Positions 1 to 8,005 of a stretch of 64,000 nt of DNA are shown here, piece by piece. Within the stretch, counting starts at the first letter, position 1, and every line of letters begins with the position of its first letter. The notes below the pieces were generated by a model, which was not told where the DNA came from, ran no database searches, and saw only the letters and a list, made by a program, of their open reading frames with translations. Both the position numbers and the translations under genes were made by a program. Source of the stretch: Colwellia psychrerythraea (lineage in GTDB: Bacteria; Pseudomonadota; Gammaproteobacteria; Enterobacterales; Alteromonadaceae); assembly GCF_000764225.1 (NCBI RefSeq), contig NZ_JQED01000047.1, positions 124,001-188,000 on the forward strand, written 5' to 3'.

Positions 1-105
1 CCGATGCAACATTTCTATGGCGCGCTCTTGTACTGCCACATCTTCTGATTTTCTATTTTCATTCCACAACTTGACAAGAAGTAACTTGCCTTTATTTGTC
101 AACAC
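1..105 (-). CDS. Partial hypothetical protein (5' end only)
   Basis: An open frame runs leftwards off the window edge from a GTG (or the adjacent TTG) preceded by GGGAGAA. The visible N-terminus is VLTNKGKLLLVKLWNENRKS, followed by EDVAVQERAIEMLHR. Only about 35 residues can be seen and no family is recognised. It has the same orientation as the small genes that follow, so it is probably the last visible member of that group. The purine-rich stretch upstream is the main reason for calling it a gene. The start is uncertain because spacing to the GTG is very short. Confidence 0.35.
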   Translation of the reverse strand, partial: MLTNKGKLLLVKLWNENRKSEDVAVQERAIEMLHR

Positions 106-125
106 TTCTCCCGTGAAAGTTACCC

Positions 126-479
126 TTAATTAAAGATACAATCTTCTTTATCTAGCTTGCCAACAGTTAAATATTTATTGAGAAAGCTATCAGCCTCGAT
201 ACTTTCCAGCTCGCTAGTATCAATAGCTATATGCAGCAAAGACAAGCCAGTATCAGGATTACACATACCAACAGAAACAATACTTTGATTGTCTTGACGT
301 GATAAAGAGTTAAACTCGTCTATATTTCCACTGATCACAAACCATGCATGAGGGCATTGAGAAGTCATTTCGTTATGTTTAATAAGAAAATCACTCTCCC
401 GATAAACAACAGTTACTTCATCACCCTTTTGTGTTGTAAAAATCCAATTTGTAGACCCCATAAATTCGTATTTTTTCAT
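126..479 (-). CDS. Hypothetical protein, 117 aa
   Basis: A small soluble protein beginning MKKYEFMGSTNWIFTTQKGD. It has no signal peptide or membrane segment, and its composition is mixed and acidic (many D and E), as in a real cytoplasmic protein. I do not recognise a family. It is followed by another minus-strand gene and lies 17 bp downstream of the 146-aa gene, so the two are probably co-transcribed. The setting (small unknown genes next to a toxin-antitoxin pair, a MITE and transposase debris) suggests accessory DNA. No function is assigned. Confidence 0.5.
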   Translation of the reverse strand: MKKYEFMGSTNWIFTTQKGDEVTVVYRESDFLIKHNEMTSQCPHAWFVISGNIDEFNSLSRQDNQSIVSVGMCNPDTGLSLLHIAIDTSELESIEADSFLNKYLTVGKLDKEDCIFN

Positions 480-496
480 TTAATTTTCCCTGCTAT

Positions 497-937
497 TTAG
501 TTAAAAACTATTGTTGTACTTTTTAAGTATTCTTTAGGACATTTATCGCCTAAATAAACAGACTTAAAACCACTACCAATAACATACTTTCGTTTATTAA
601 GGTCATGCACCATATTGTTAGGTGAAGTCTCTCGATAACACGTAAAAAGCTTACTAGATTTTTGTCTACCAAGAGCGCTTGCAGCTCCTAGACCTAAAAC
701 TAATCGCCATAAGTCACTTTTGTTAACTTTGCGACCTAAAATCGACAATACCTTGACTGTTCTGTTGGGTAATTCAGTTTCAAGTGTTTCGTATTTTTTA
801 CCTACCCTAATGTTATAGAGTAAGCCCGATGCTTCTTTAGCTGTAATCTCTAGCTTTACACCTAAAGTGGCAGCAGTAAAGTAACCACCACTTTTAAGCA
901 TTGCTTCGGCTGCTTCACCTGTACTGATTAAGCACAT
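497..937 (-). CDS. Hypothetical protein, 146 aa, possible N-terminal helix-turn-helix
   Basis: The first 60 residues (AAEAMLKSGGYFTAATLGVK and on, with AKEASGLLYNIR) have the pattern of a winged-helix domain of the kind seen in phage and plasmid regulators. The rest is basic, with several K/R and Y residues. The start codon overlaps the end of the upstream 46-aa ORF by 10 bp, which suggests translational coupling. The family is not recognised, so a DNA-binding role is only an inference from the fold pattern. Confidence 0.5.
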   Translation of the reverse strand: MCLISTGEAAEAMLKSGGYFTAATLGVKLEITAKEASGLLYNIRVGKKYETLETELPNRTVKVLSILGRKVNKSDLWRLVLGLGAASALGRQKSSKLFTCYRETSPNNMVHDLNKRKYVIGSGFKSVYLGDKCPKEYLKSTTIVFN

Positions 938-1068
938 GGATATACACCATCTACATTTTCTTCAATCAGCCCTTGGTAAATACTTAAACAGAATTTTTCA
1001 CAAATAAAATCTTGGCTATTTTCCGCATCGTATTTTAGCCTTTCTTCTAATGCCTCCTGCGTATCCAT
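928..1068 (-). CDS. Small ORF, 46 aa, acidic
   Basis: Reads MDTQEALEERLKYDAENSQD, then FICEKFCLSIYQGLIEENVD and a short tail. It overlaps the following 146-aa gene by 10 bp and the preceding 53-aa ORF by 22 bp. Such a chain of overlaps in one direction is typical of compact small-gene operons. No family is recognised. The ribosome-binding site is weak, so expression is uncertain. Confidence 0.35.
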   Translation of the reverse strand: MDTQEALEERLKYDAENSQDFICEKFCLSIYQGLIEENVDGVYPCA

Positions 1069-1208
1069 AGCAAGGTATTAATATCTTCAACATGTTCTGC
1101 ACTACATTTATGAAATAACTCTTCATAAAAAGCGACCCACTCGTCAGAGCTTAAAGTGTCAATACCATTAATTAGTGACTTGGTTAATTGTGCTGTTGAA
1201 AATGCCAT
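1047..1208 (-). CDS. Small ORF, 53 aa
   Basis: Reads MAFSTAQLTKSLINGIDTLS, continues SDEWVAFYEELFHKCSAEH and ends in IRRRH. The composition looks natural and the frame is open from a plausible ATG. It heads a minus-strand series of overlapping small ORFs. A frameshift between this ORF and the 46-aa ORF, fusing both into one roughly 95-aa protein, is a reasonable alternative. Function unknown. Confidence 0.4.
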   Translation of the reverse strand: MAFSTAQLTKSLINGIDTLSSDEWVAFYEELFHKCSAEHVEDINTLLWIRRRH

Positions 1209-1257
1209 TGTGCTTCACTCAATTACTTAACTTGAGCATATTATCAGTTAAATATAT

Positions 1258-1455
1258 TTAACTAATTTTCAGGTGCGGCAAACCATGAAGCATATCAATA
1301 TACGCCTGTGCTTTTTTGTGACCTTGCTCTACTTCCACAGCAATTTGATGAATGCGAGTCTTGCTAATACCCCAACGCTCTGCAAGAGGTATTGGAGTCC
1401 AACCTCGCTTTTCATATTCATCTTTAAATTGTTGTCTATCCAATTCTAAATACAC
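1258..1455 (-). CDS. Small helix-turn-helix protein, 65 aa
   Basis: It starts at GTG and reads VYLELDRQQFKDEYEKRGWT, then PIPLAERWGISKTRIHQIAV. The segment LAERWGISKTRIHQIA is a good helix-turn-helix pattern (helix, turn at GIS, recognition helix). At this size it is probably a small DNA-binding regulator of plasmid or phage type. It lies upstream of, and in the same direction as, the small unknown genes, so it may control them. The family and target are not known. Confidence 0.5.
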   Translation of the reverse strand: MYLELDRQQFKDEYEKRGWTPIPLAERWGISKTRIHQIAVEVEQGHKKAQAYIDMLHGLPHLKIS

Positions 1456-1640
1456 CCAGCAATAATAATTAATAAAACAATATACAGTTAAGTATATTTA
1501 ATTTCAATTTATAAATTTTAATACATTAAAGTTGAGTGCAATAAAAGGGAACTTCGGGGAAAACGTTGGGCATTTATCTGAAGTCTGTTTTGTGAAACAC
1601 AATTTGTCTTATTGAATTTATTTTAAAAACCATATAATAA

Positions 1641-1910
1641 ATTGGCTCTATTGATCTTTCAGGGTTAAAATTTATTCAATTGAAAACGGGTTTAATCGCG
1701 GCGCGAGCTTTGTATCATAGTTGTTCTATTAAAAAAGCGAGCAACAATGAGTAAATTTGTTTTAAATGAACCCTAAAGGGCAGCACTTGTTTGAAATTTA
1801 TACTACGTTATCGTATGTTCGAGTAGCCAGCTACACGTCACATACTCTTCCTTGTCTAAATACCAAACAAGTTGCTGTAAAAGTAATCTCGAAAGATCAA
1901 CAGCCCCTAG
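1641..1910 (-). mobile_element. 270-bp MITE, copy 1 (IS5-type ends)
   Basis: Near-identical reverse complement of the element at 43970-44239. The right end reads GATCAACAGCCCCTAG; the left end has diverged (GGCTCTATTGATC). The inner part contains no ORF of useful length. Its termini match the right end of the IS5-family transposase fragment at 46862-47341, so that family probably mobilised it. CTAG at the border fits the target duplication seen around some IS5-group elements. Confidence 0.75.
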
Positions 1911-2084
1911 TCTAATTGTGATTAATTATATCACCCTAAAAGATGCAGCAATCATTCATACGAACAAGTCACTAAATTCTGTAATTAACGGGCAGCAATC
2001 ATGCTCATATCAACACTACAAAACTCTATAGCCGTTCTTATATGCCGACTTCGGGGAAAACCGTTGCACTTAGAGGAAATTGAA

Positions 2085-2113
2085 ATGAAAAATCCGCCTT
2101 TCAAGGCGGATTT
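2085..2113 (-). terminator. Rho-independent terminator after the toxin gene
   Basis: On the minus strand AAATCCGCCTT pairs with AAGGCGGATTT and is followed by a T-rich tail (ATTTTTCATTT). It lies just after the stop of the toxin gene and would end the toxin-antitoxin transcript. Confidence 0.7.
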
Positions 2114-2125
2114 CGGAGTCAGCTA

Positions 2126-2461
2126 TTAAGTAAAACGCTTGGCGCGTTTCAATAACGTCTGATAATCCATTTGTTGATGACAGAAAATGTGTAGATCAAC
2201 CTCCACTTCGTCAGACGCTAGTTCCATTAACTCGTACACAAAGCGATAATCGCCTTGCAGCATTTCTTGAAATGCTGGATCATCAAGGTACTTACATTGA
2301 ACCCCGCCATGAGGAAAGATACTTACTTTCTCTTTCCAAGCACTAATAATACTTTTGATATTATCTCTAACGACGCTCTGTTCTTGGGTTTTACTGTTCC
2401 AAGTAATAGTTTGCTTGACATGATGCTGTGCATTTTCTGAAATGGTAATACCTACGTTCAT
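2126..2461 (-). CDS. RelE/ParE-like toxin of a toxin-antitoxin pair
   Basis: A protein of 111 aa. Its size, its place directly downstream of a Phd/YefM-like antitoxin (10-bp gap) and the C-terminal pattern (RFVYELMELASDEVEVDLH, then a basic KRAKRF tail) suggest an mRNA-interferase-type toxin that would inhibit translation when freed from its partner. Sequence similarity to classic RelE is weak to the eye; a generic host-inhibition toxin is the safer statement. The terminator follows directly, giving a two-gene operon with the antitoxin translated first. Such pairs stabilise plasmids and accessory islands. Confidence 0.55.
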   Translation of the reverse strand: MNVGITISENAQHHVKQTITWNSKTQEQSVVRDNIKSIISAWKEKVSIFPHGGVQCKYLDDPAFQEMLQGDYRFVYELMELASDEVEVDLHIFCHQQMDYQTLLKRAKRFT

Positions 2462-2471
2462 TTTTATTGCC

Positions 2472-2711
2472 TTAAATGGACTCTAAAAAATCATCTAAAG
2501 GCGCTGCTCTACCTTGCTTGATGTCTTTTCGAGAAGTTATTAATAACTCCATAAAAGCCAGCTTTTCTTGCACTTCGGCGTAAGCTTCGTGGGTTTGTAC
2601 CACCAAAGATTCCCGCCCGTTTTGAGTTACGAACAAAGGTTCGTAGCCCAACTCGTCGTGCAAATTAGCAGCTCGCGCTTTCATGTCGCTGATGCTTGCG
2701 ATTTCTAACAT
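2472..2711 (-). CDS. Phd/YefM-like antitoxin
   Basis: I chose the start at MLEIASISDMKARAANLHDE because it has ATGGAGAGAG just upstream; a longer 99-aa frame adds an unlikely hydrophobic leader. The mature 79-aa protein has the Phd/YefM layout: an N-terminal DNA-binding half with the usual 'EPLFVTQNGRESLVV' strand-turn-strand, then a charged C-terminal tail (RAAPLDDFLESI) that would wrap the toxin. It is expected to neutralise the downstream toxin and repress its own promoter. The PLFVTQNGRE motif is the clearest evidence. Confidence 0.75.
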   Translation of the reverse strand: MLEIASISDMKARAANLHDELGYEPLFVTQNGRESLVVQTHEAYAEVQEKLAFMELLITSRKDIKQGRAAPLDDFLESI

Positions 2712-3085
2712 TATCTCTCTCCATATCATCCCACTCACCACCAATATAGCGGCTAGTGTGATATAACCCACACGGTTTTACTCTCTCAAGGTAATAGTGG
2801 ACTAAATTTAGACCGACGTCAATATTTTGACCTAATTTAGACCGGAGCTAGATGGAGAACCCGATAATAGAATTAGCTTTTTGTGTTATATAGGAAAGGA
2901 AAGCGCGTTTTTGGTTTTACTTAGGGTATTCCGAACAATAAACGGAAAACCCCGTTACCGGTTGGTAGGGTTTTAGAATTAAATACGGAAATGAAATGCA
3001 AAGTTAACATCAGAGAATATTTTAACTATGGCTGGCTGGAATATACATACCCGCAACAAGCGAGTATATATATTCAGTCATTAAT
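2712..3085. other. Gene-free stretch upstream of the antitoxin
   Basis: It should hold the toxin-antitoxin promoter. Two related words, GACTAAATTTAGACCGA (near 2790) and GACCTAATTTAGACCGG (near 2830), stand in direct orientation. They could be operator half-sites or a worn insertion-sequence end. An imperfect hairpin AAACCC...GGGTTT lies near 2950-2975. No coding frame is seen. Confidence 0.4.
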
Positions 3086-3313
3086 TTATTTTGAACCTGC
3101 TTTAACTGCTTGAGCTTTTACGCCACCAGCCACGCAACTTGAACCTTTAACACCTTGTGCTGAAGCTGATTTTGCAGAAGATCCCATAACTTGCCCTAAA
3201 GATGATGCTCCAAAACCAACACTACCTAGCAACGTCATCCATGTTATCGGTAATATATAGTAAGACATATTCACTGCCGTATAAACCCAAAGGGCAAGGC
3301 GATAATCGACCAA
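3086..3313 (-). CDS. Doubtful small ORF, 75 aa
   Basis: It reads as a hydrophobic segment (YYILPITWMTLLGSVGFGAS) followed by a Gly/Ala/Ser/Lys-rich tail (SSAKSASAQGVKGSS). It could be a small membrane peptide or simply a chance frame in a region of transposase and repeat debris. No family is recognised and no good ribosome-binding site is seen. Confidence 0.2.
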   Translation of the reverse strand: MVDYRLALWVYTAVNMSYYILPITWMTLLGSVGFGASSLGQVMGSSAKSASAQGVKGSSCVAGGVKAQAVKAGSK

Positions 3314-3390
3314 CTACGTCGTTATAAAGTGGGGGTGGGAAACGCCACACCACACATTGTAAGCCTAGTATTTGGCACGATTCTCGTCTT

Positions 3391-3426
3391 GCTGAAATCG
3401 AGCATTTCCAAGTGGTTTGGGTATAT
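3391..3426 (+). repeat. Partial long-repeat end (family B)
   Basis: CTGAAATCGAGCATTTCC followed by AAGTGGTTTGGGTATATA matches the outer 30-odd bases of the 264-266 bp repeats found elsewhere in the window. Only one end is left, and the IS4-like fragment starts right after it. Confidence 0.6.
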
Positions 3427-3596
3427 ATCATGGTGAGAATAAAGGTAGAAAAGGAAATAGTCGATTTACTAAAGATACTAAAATGTATAAAAATTTAGCA
3501 AAGAATCCATGGTTACTGGCGACATCAGATTCAAAATTAACAAGTCAGCAAACTGTTAATTTATATAGTGAAAGAATGAGAAAAGCATCAAATTAG
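3427..3596 (+). pseudogene. IS4-family transposase fragment
   Basis: An open frame without a proper start reads GRKGNSRFTKDTKMYKNLAK, then NPWLLATSDSKLTSQQTVNL and YSERMRKASN before the stop. 'PWLLAT...Y..RM' is the pattern around the last catalytic region of IS4/IS10-type transposases (usual form EPWLLATN...IYKKRMQIEE). Everything before and after is missing and the expected glutamate-rich continuation is lost, so this is a dead remnant. Confidence 0.5.
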
Positions 3597-3860
3597 GAGT
3601 TAAAACTAAACGGCTAAAAGCGGGCTGGGATGAAGCTTATATAATGAAGGCAATCACCGTTGGCTACATCTGTATAGTTTAAACCCGTTTACCCTGAGTA
3701 AAGAGTAATAATAAGTTAAAGCGCTTAGAAATAATGTATAATAAGGCACGGTAATTTTTTCTAATGCAAATAGTAATGGTGCTGTGTCAAAAATAGAGCA
3801 TAACATTGTTCTTATCCGTGCATTTAAATTATCGCTACAACTAAAGTCGTAAGGATATCT

Positions 3861-5492
3861 ATGTTAAACCCAGTGTTTTATCAATTTTCAATAAGTACAA
3901 CTCTGATATTATTAGTTGGCTTTTATGGCCTTACATTTATCTTCTCAACTCTAGCTTCAAAAAAATCGGATAGCGTTGATGGCTATATGGTCGCCAACGG
4001 TGCAGTCGGATTCGGAATCGCAGCAGCAAGTATGACCGCCACCTGGATTTGGGCTGCCTCTTTTTACGGAGCGGCGAGTTCAGGTTATAAATACGGTCTA
4101 TCCGGTTCTTTGCACTACGGGCTATGGGGAGCCTTAATGATATTATTTATTTATCCCTACGGGCAGCGCTTCCGTGAACTAGCCCCGAGAGCTCGTACCT
4201 TAGCAGAAATAATGCAAGCAAGGCATGGCTCGTCTAGCCAGCTAATATTAGCTATCTCAAACTTAGTCGGTAGTGTTATCAGCCTAATGGTTAACTTCAC
4301 GGCTGCAGGCGCATTGGTATCGGTATTAACTCCACTGTCTTTCGAAGTCGGTGTATTAATCGCGGGTATTGGCGTTTTATCTTACACATTATGGTCGGGT
4401 TTTAGAGCGTCTATCTTGACAGACTTCGCCCAGGTTGTTGCTATGATGGTTGTCGCTATTGTTTTAATTCCTTGGGTTTATTTCAACATGGGCGGGTCAG
4501 AAGCACTCTTACAAGGTTTCGATATCATCACCACAGAACAAGCCGACTTATTCTCGACTAAAGCAATTTTAGAACAAGGTGCACCATTTTTTGTCGCTGT
4601 GCTTGCCTATGGTATTGGTAATCAAACTATTGCACAACGACTTTTTGCAGTACGTAAAGACCTGATTAAATCATCATTTGTGACAGCTACACTCGGCTAC
4701 GGTTCAATTGTTATCGGTTTAGGTATGCTAGGTATGATGGCACTATTCATGGGTATTACGCCTCATGATGGTGATATGAACAACCTCATACCACAAGTCG
4801 CTTCAGCCTACTTGCCCGCTGTTGCTATCGGCATGCTATTTATCTTAGTTATTGGCTCTTTGTCATCAACGGCTGATTCAGATCTGTCTGCACTTTCTGC
4901 CATTGTGATGACGGATATCTACGCCAAGAACTTAGCTAAAAGGAAAATAGACAATAAAAAAATGCTGCTACTGGGGCGTATAACTATGATTATCGCGACC
5001 GCGCTTGGCTTAATCCTAGCTAGTTTCTCACTCGATATACTCGTTATGTTGGTCTTTGTCGGAGCATTATGGGGAACACTTGTGTTCCCTGTTATTGCCA
5101 GTTGTTACTGGGAAAGAGTTACCAATCGTGCTTTCTTAAGTGCTGTGCTAGGCGGTCTGATTTTATTTTGTGCGGTGCGTTTTGAGTGGTTCTCACTTGT
5201 GAGTGCATGGGCTTCAAGTCTAGAGCTCATTGCCGCTATCGGTGGCGGTACTGTGATTGGCCTAATGTTCTTTGGCTTTACAAATCACAAAGTCGCGCTG
5301 CTCGCAGGGGCTATTGTAGGAGTGCTATGCGCATACTATTTTCACGACTTTTTACGTGATTATAGTGTATTGCTTAGTTCTTTAGTTGCCTACGGTGCAA
5401 GTACCGTGATTTGTACTGCGGTTAGCCTAACAAGTAATGAACGCTTTGATTTTGCGTTGATCCATGAACGCATTCAACATTTTGATGATTAA
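3861..5492 (+). CDS. Sodium:solute symporter family transporter
   Basis: An inner-membrane protein of 543 aa with about 13 hydrophobic segments, the usual size for the SSS family. It is expected to import a small organic solute with Na+; the substrate cannot be read from sequence, though the family look (ASMTATWIWAASFYGAAS near the N-terminus, GSLSSTADSDLSALSAIVMT in the middle) is that of urea/amine/carboxylate-type carriers. The SSTADS segment corresponds to the conserved sodium-site region. AAGGAT precedes the ATG. A 39-aa membrane peptide follows after 18 bp and is probably a partner. No catabolic genes adjoin, so the context does not name the substrate. Confidence 0.85.
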   Translation: MLNPVFYQFSISTTLILLVGFYGLTFIFSTLASKKSDSVDGYMVANGAVGFGIAAASMTATWIWAASFYGAASSGYKYGLSGSLHYGLWGALMILFIYPYGQRFRELAPRARTLAEIMQARHGSSSQLILAISNLVGSVISLMVNFTAAGALVSVLTPLSFEVGVLIAGIGVLSYTLWSGFRASILTDFAQVVAMMVVAIVLIPWVYFNMGGSEALLQGFDIITTEQADLFSTKAILEQGAPFFVAVLAYGIGNQTIAQRLFAVRKDLIKSSFVTATLGYGSIVIGLGMLGMMALFMGITPHDGDMNNLIPQVASAYLPAVAIGMLFILVIGSLSSTADSDLSALSAIVMTDIYAKNLAKRKIDNKKMLLLGRITMIIATALGLILASFSLDILVMLVFVGALWGTLVFPVIASCYWERVTNRAFLSAVLGGLILFCAVRFEWFSLVSAWASSLELIAAIGGGTVIGLMFFGFTNHKVALLAGAIVGVLCAYYFHDFLRDYSVLLSSLVAYGASTVICTAVSLTSNERFDFALIHERIQHFDD

Positions 5493-5510
5493 AACTAGGA
5501 GTACAATATT

Positions 5511-5630
5511 ATGTTATCACTCTATATTTTGATATGGCCCGTTATTTCGGCAGTAGTGCTATTCATTATAGTCAGGGCTTTTTTTAAAGATATGGCGGAA
5601 GCTAAACGCGAAGACCACGACATAATCTAA
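5511..5630 (+). CDS. Putative transporter small subunit, 39 aa
   Basis: This short gene reads MLSLYILIWPVISAVVLFII, then VRAFFKDMAEAKREDHDII. It has a single transmembrane helix and a charged tail, with an AGGAG ribosome-binding site 9 bases before the ATG. Peptides with this layout are commonly found right after SSS-family symporters and are annotated as putative transporter small subunits. The 18-bp gap to the symporter stop and the good ribosome-binding site support a real, co-translated partner. Its exact role (assembly, stability or regulation of the symporter) is not known to me. Confidence 0.75.
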   Translation: MLSLYILIWPVISAVVLFIIVRAFFKDMAEAKREDHDII

Positions 5631-5662
5631 GTAAGGAAGTAAAGAAAAGTCACACATTGCTA

Positions 5663-5690
5663 GGGGCTGTTGACAGGGTGGGTTCACGCA
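5663..5690. repeat. Insertion-sequence-like end
   Basis: CTAGGGGCTGTTGACAGGG shares its first 14 bases with the termini of the 270-bp MITE (CTAGGGGCTGTTGATC), then diverges. It is probably a worn end of a related insertion sequence, next to a transposase remnant. Confidence 0.4.
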
Positions 5691-5724
5691 TTTCTGACAA
5701 AGAACACGGTATAATAAAAATACT

Positions 5725-5919
5725 TTGAACTTAATTGGCGTTGAACGTTCAGATCAGTATCAAAAACTCAACGTTGATGATGGTGCGAGAAACCTAGCCA
5801 CAATCAGACGTAAATTATTGAACTTGATAAAGTCGCATCCGTTAAAAGATAGTGTTGCAGGAAAAATGCAGCGAGCATGTTGGGATGCTATATTTAGAGC
5901 GGATGTATTGTTTGGTTAA
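5725..5919 (+). pseudogene. ISAs1-family transposase C-terminal remnant
   Basis: The frame contains VDDGARNLATIRRKLLNLIK, then SHPLKDSVAGKMQRACWDAI and FRADVL. ISAs1-family transposases (YhhI-like) end with just this pattern: a 'R.N...(I)RR.(A)LNLL' stretch followed by K..GK...A.WD..Y...VL. The first 300 or so residues, including the catalytic acids, are absent. It is a non-functional fragment. Confidence 0.6.
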
Positions 5920-6017
5920 AAATCTACCAAAGCGTAATCCCGCCTGGATGAGCTAGTTAGCCAGTGGTAAAAATAAAAGAGATGGCAGAAACTAAGGGGT
6001 AAAAATAGACAGGGTTG

Positions 6018-6042
6018 TAGACTCCTATGAATAAGGAGTCTA
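6018..6042. terminator. Hairpin between a transposase remnant and a PEP-CTERM gene
   Basis: AGACTCCT pairs with AGGAGTCT across an 8-9 base loop. The T-run is weak. It may end the minus-strand PEP-CTERM transcript, but it lies about 70 bp past its stop. Confidence 0.35.
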
Positions 6043-6111
6043 TTTGATCATGATTTGGCTTAAAATTTAAGATTCATCATCTCAGCCTAGCGTAACATCT
6101 ATAAAATAAGA

Positions 6112-6864
6112 TTAATTCTTAAAGCGACGTAATACTAACCCCATAAATCCTAATACGAAAATAGCTAGGGTAGACGGCTCAGGTACAGAAACAGTAGATG
6201 TAGAAAGGTTTTCAACGGCTAGGTCATAATTCGCGGAGCCTGCATTCCAATTATATAAAAATGATTGACCATTTGGGTAGATACCGTTGTCATTACCATC
6301 ATCTGCAATAAAGTAATTAAAGTTTGTTCCATTTCCAGAGGAAACACCAATAACATCATCGCCATTATCTTCACCACTACCATTAAGCTCTAAATAATTA
6401 ACTTGAATTGAGCCACTCTCAAATAGAATGGCTTGAAAACTGTTATAAAACTCTTCCTCATAATCGATTACATTAAGCCAGGTCATTATAAATCTCATAT
6501 CACCAGCAGTTCCAAGCGTGTTTGTATAAATTTCACTATCACTGTCACACTCAGGACAAAGATCGGCAGAGAAAGCCGCAATCATTGGTCCGTAACTACC
6601 TTCTATGTCACTACCTATTCCGAAATCTTCCTCATCATCAAAAAAAAGACTACCATTAGTTGAGCCATAAACTTCATCATAATCAGTACCATAAAAGGTA
6701 AAATCGAAACCTAAGTCAAATAGTTCATTGTTATCATCATCATCACTTAAATCACTCAGCATGCCATAATTAGACTCCCACGTGGGCGTAATTGGAGCCG
6801 CATTTGCGGTCGCTATTAAAGTAAAAGTAATAAAACTAATGGTTATTAATTTCCAAATTGTCAT
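6112..6864 (-). CDS. PEP-CTERM sorting-signal exported protein
   Basis: A 250-aa exported protein. It has a classic signal peptide (MTIWKLITISFITFTLIATA, cleaved near ANA-AP) and a C-terminal PEP-CTERM signal: VPEPSTLAIFVLGFMGLVL followed by RRFKN. Such proteins are cut at the PEP motif by an exosortase and released to the surface or extracellular matrix, usually in bacteria that make exopolysaccharide. The body is acidic with a run of Asp (DLSDDDDNN) and the segment GFDFTFYGTDYDEVYGSTNG, a beta-sandwich pattern with possible Ca2+ sites. No exosortase gene is in the window. Exact function unknown. Confidence 0.8.
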   Translation of the reverse strand: MTIWKLITISFITFTLIATANAAPITPTWESNYGMLSDLSDDDDNNELFDLGFDFTFYGTDYDEVYGSTNGSLFFDDEEDFGIGSDIEGSYGPMIAAFSADLCPECDSDSEIYTNTLGTAGDMRFIMTWLNVIDYEEEFYNSFQAILFESGSIQVNYLELNGSGEDNGDDVIGVSSGNGTNFNYFIADDGNDNGIYPNGQSFLYNWNAGSANYDLAVENLSTSTVSVPEPSTLAIFVLGFMGLVLRRFKN

Positions 6865-7282
6865 AATTTGTCCTCTTATTGTATTTTAAGCGTTCAACAA
6901 CACCCATGGTAACATAGCATTATCAGATAACATACCAGCACTAAATGCGCTGTTAAATCACCGCTGTTAGCAAGGTTAAGCGCTAACCAGCTTTTAGTGC
7001 TGATCTTTTTTTACGTCATTTTTACTTTGTGATAATGGCTTTTATTAAAGCCTGTATTAAATCGCTTTTGCATTAAATTCAACCCAAACAGGCTTATTTC
7101 AGTCAGCCCAGACTTGTGCTTATCTCGGTATATATTCAATTAGCCCTTATCGCTTTATGATTAAAGTCAAAGGGGTTTGAAAGATATAATTTATCCCTGT
7201 AAATTACCTAAAGTAAGTTACAGGGTTGCTATAGACCAAAAAATACTGTTTTAAGCCAGCAATAAGTTTATAGCGAAGTAAA
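6865..7282. other. Gene-free stretch between two PEP-CTERM genes
   Basis: It contains a long imperfect inverted repeat (AGCACTAAA near 6940 against TTTAGTGCT near 6998, followed by TTTTTTT on the plus strand) and a second hairpin listed separately at 7194-7224. The promoter of the 250-aa gene should be in its left part. No coding frame is supported. Confidence 0.4.
7194..7224 (-). terminator. Probable terminator of the DNRLRE PEP-CTERM gene
   Basis: On the minus strand CCCTGTAA pairs with the TTACAGGG arm across a loop of about 15 bases. It lies 60 bp after the stop of the gene. The tail is AT-rich rather than a clean T-run. Confidence 0.45.
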
Positions 7283-8005
7283 TTACTTAATAAAACGTCT
7301 TGTTACTAAGCCGATTAATCCCAAGCCAAAAATGGCGAGTGTTCCTGGCTCTGGCACTGCTGTAGTAGTTAACGATAACATCGGCGCACCGTTATTTGCA
7401 TTTTCTTTACTTGCAAATTGAAATGAGCTATCTGTTCTTGCCGAATTAACTCGTCTTAAACCTAAGGTAACTAAGTTATCTGAATCATTGTTGATAAAGT
7501 TCACTAAAGCGTCGTTATCAAGTGTAAAACGATCGCCAACATTTATGTCCTTCAATGAGAGAGTTCCCAATAATGAAAAGTCGCTTGTAAAGCCATTCGA
7601 GTTAACATTATTTCCCGCAGCATTGTTCCAAGTAATGGCATTCTCGCTCCAGTTATTACCAACCGAGCTATCAAGTAAACCATAAACTTCGACATCAAAT
7701 ACATTGGCGACTAATGCATCATTATCGGTGAGGATGTTATAGGTTAATGCTAAATCAAATGAGGCGTTAGCCACGGTTTCAGTAATATCACTTAAATCAA
7801 AACGAATATAACTCTGGCGATGCCATCCATTATCACCATCATTTCTCAACAATAGTGTATTAGCACTCCCGTAATTGCTATCCTTGTTTCCATTATGAAT
7901 GTACGAGTCGGCACCATTACCAAAACTGGTATCTATCTCAATAAGCCCTGCATTGGCAATCGACATAACAGACAAATTTAACGCAATAAATAATGGTTTT
8001 AACAT
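7283..8005 (-). CDS. PEP-CTERM protein with DNRLRE-type domain
   Basis: I start the protein at MLKPLFIALNLSVMSIANAG, a good signal peptide; the longer 284-aa frame has 44 extra residues unlike a leader. The mature body (IDTSFGNGADSYIHNGNKDS, then SNYGSANTLLLRN and RQSYIRFDLSDI) has the pattern of the DNRLRE beta-sandwich domain, in which short repeats and RFDLS strands recur. These are often found in secreted, surface-bound proteins. The C-terminus is VPEPGTLAIFGLGLIGLVTR followed by RFIK, a PEP-CTERM signal. Expected to be exported and processed by an exosortase encoded elsewhere. Confidence 0.8.
   Translation of the reverse strand: MLKPLFIALNLSVMSIANAGLIEIDTSFGNGADSYIHNGNKDSNYGSANTLLLRNDGDNGWHRQSYIRFDLSDITETVANASFDLALTYNILTDNDALVANVFDVEVYGLLDSSVGNNWSENAITWNNAAGNNVNSNGFTSDFSLLGTLSLKDINVGDRFTLDNDALVNFINNDSDNLVTLGLRRVNSARTDSSFQFASKENANNGAPMLSLTTTAVPEPGTLAIFGLGLIGLVTRRFIK

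Noticed and set aside
2255..2440. 61-aa plus-strand ORF
   Set aside because: It lies entirely opposite the toxin gene, which has the better start, partner gene and terminator.
6925..7010. Inverted repeats with GTTAAAT and GTTAGC words that recall integron attC sites
   Set aside because: The R and L box spacing does not fit attC and no integrase or cassette array is present; a plain hairpin explains it better.
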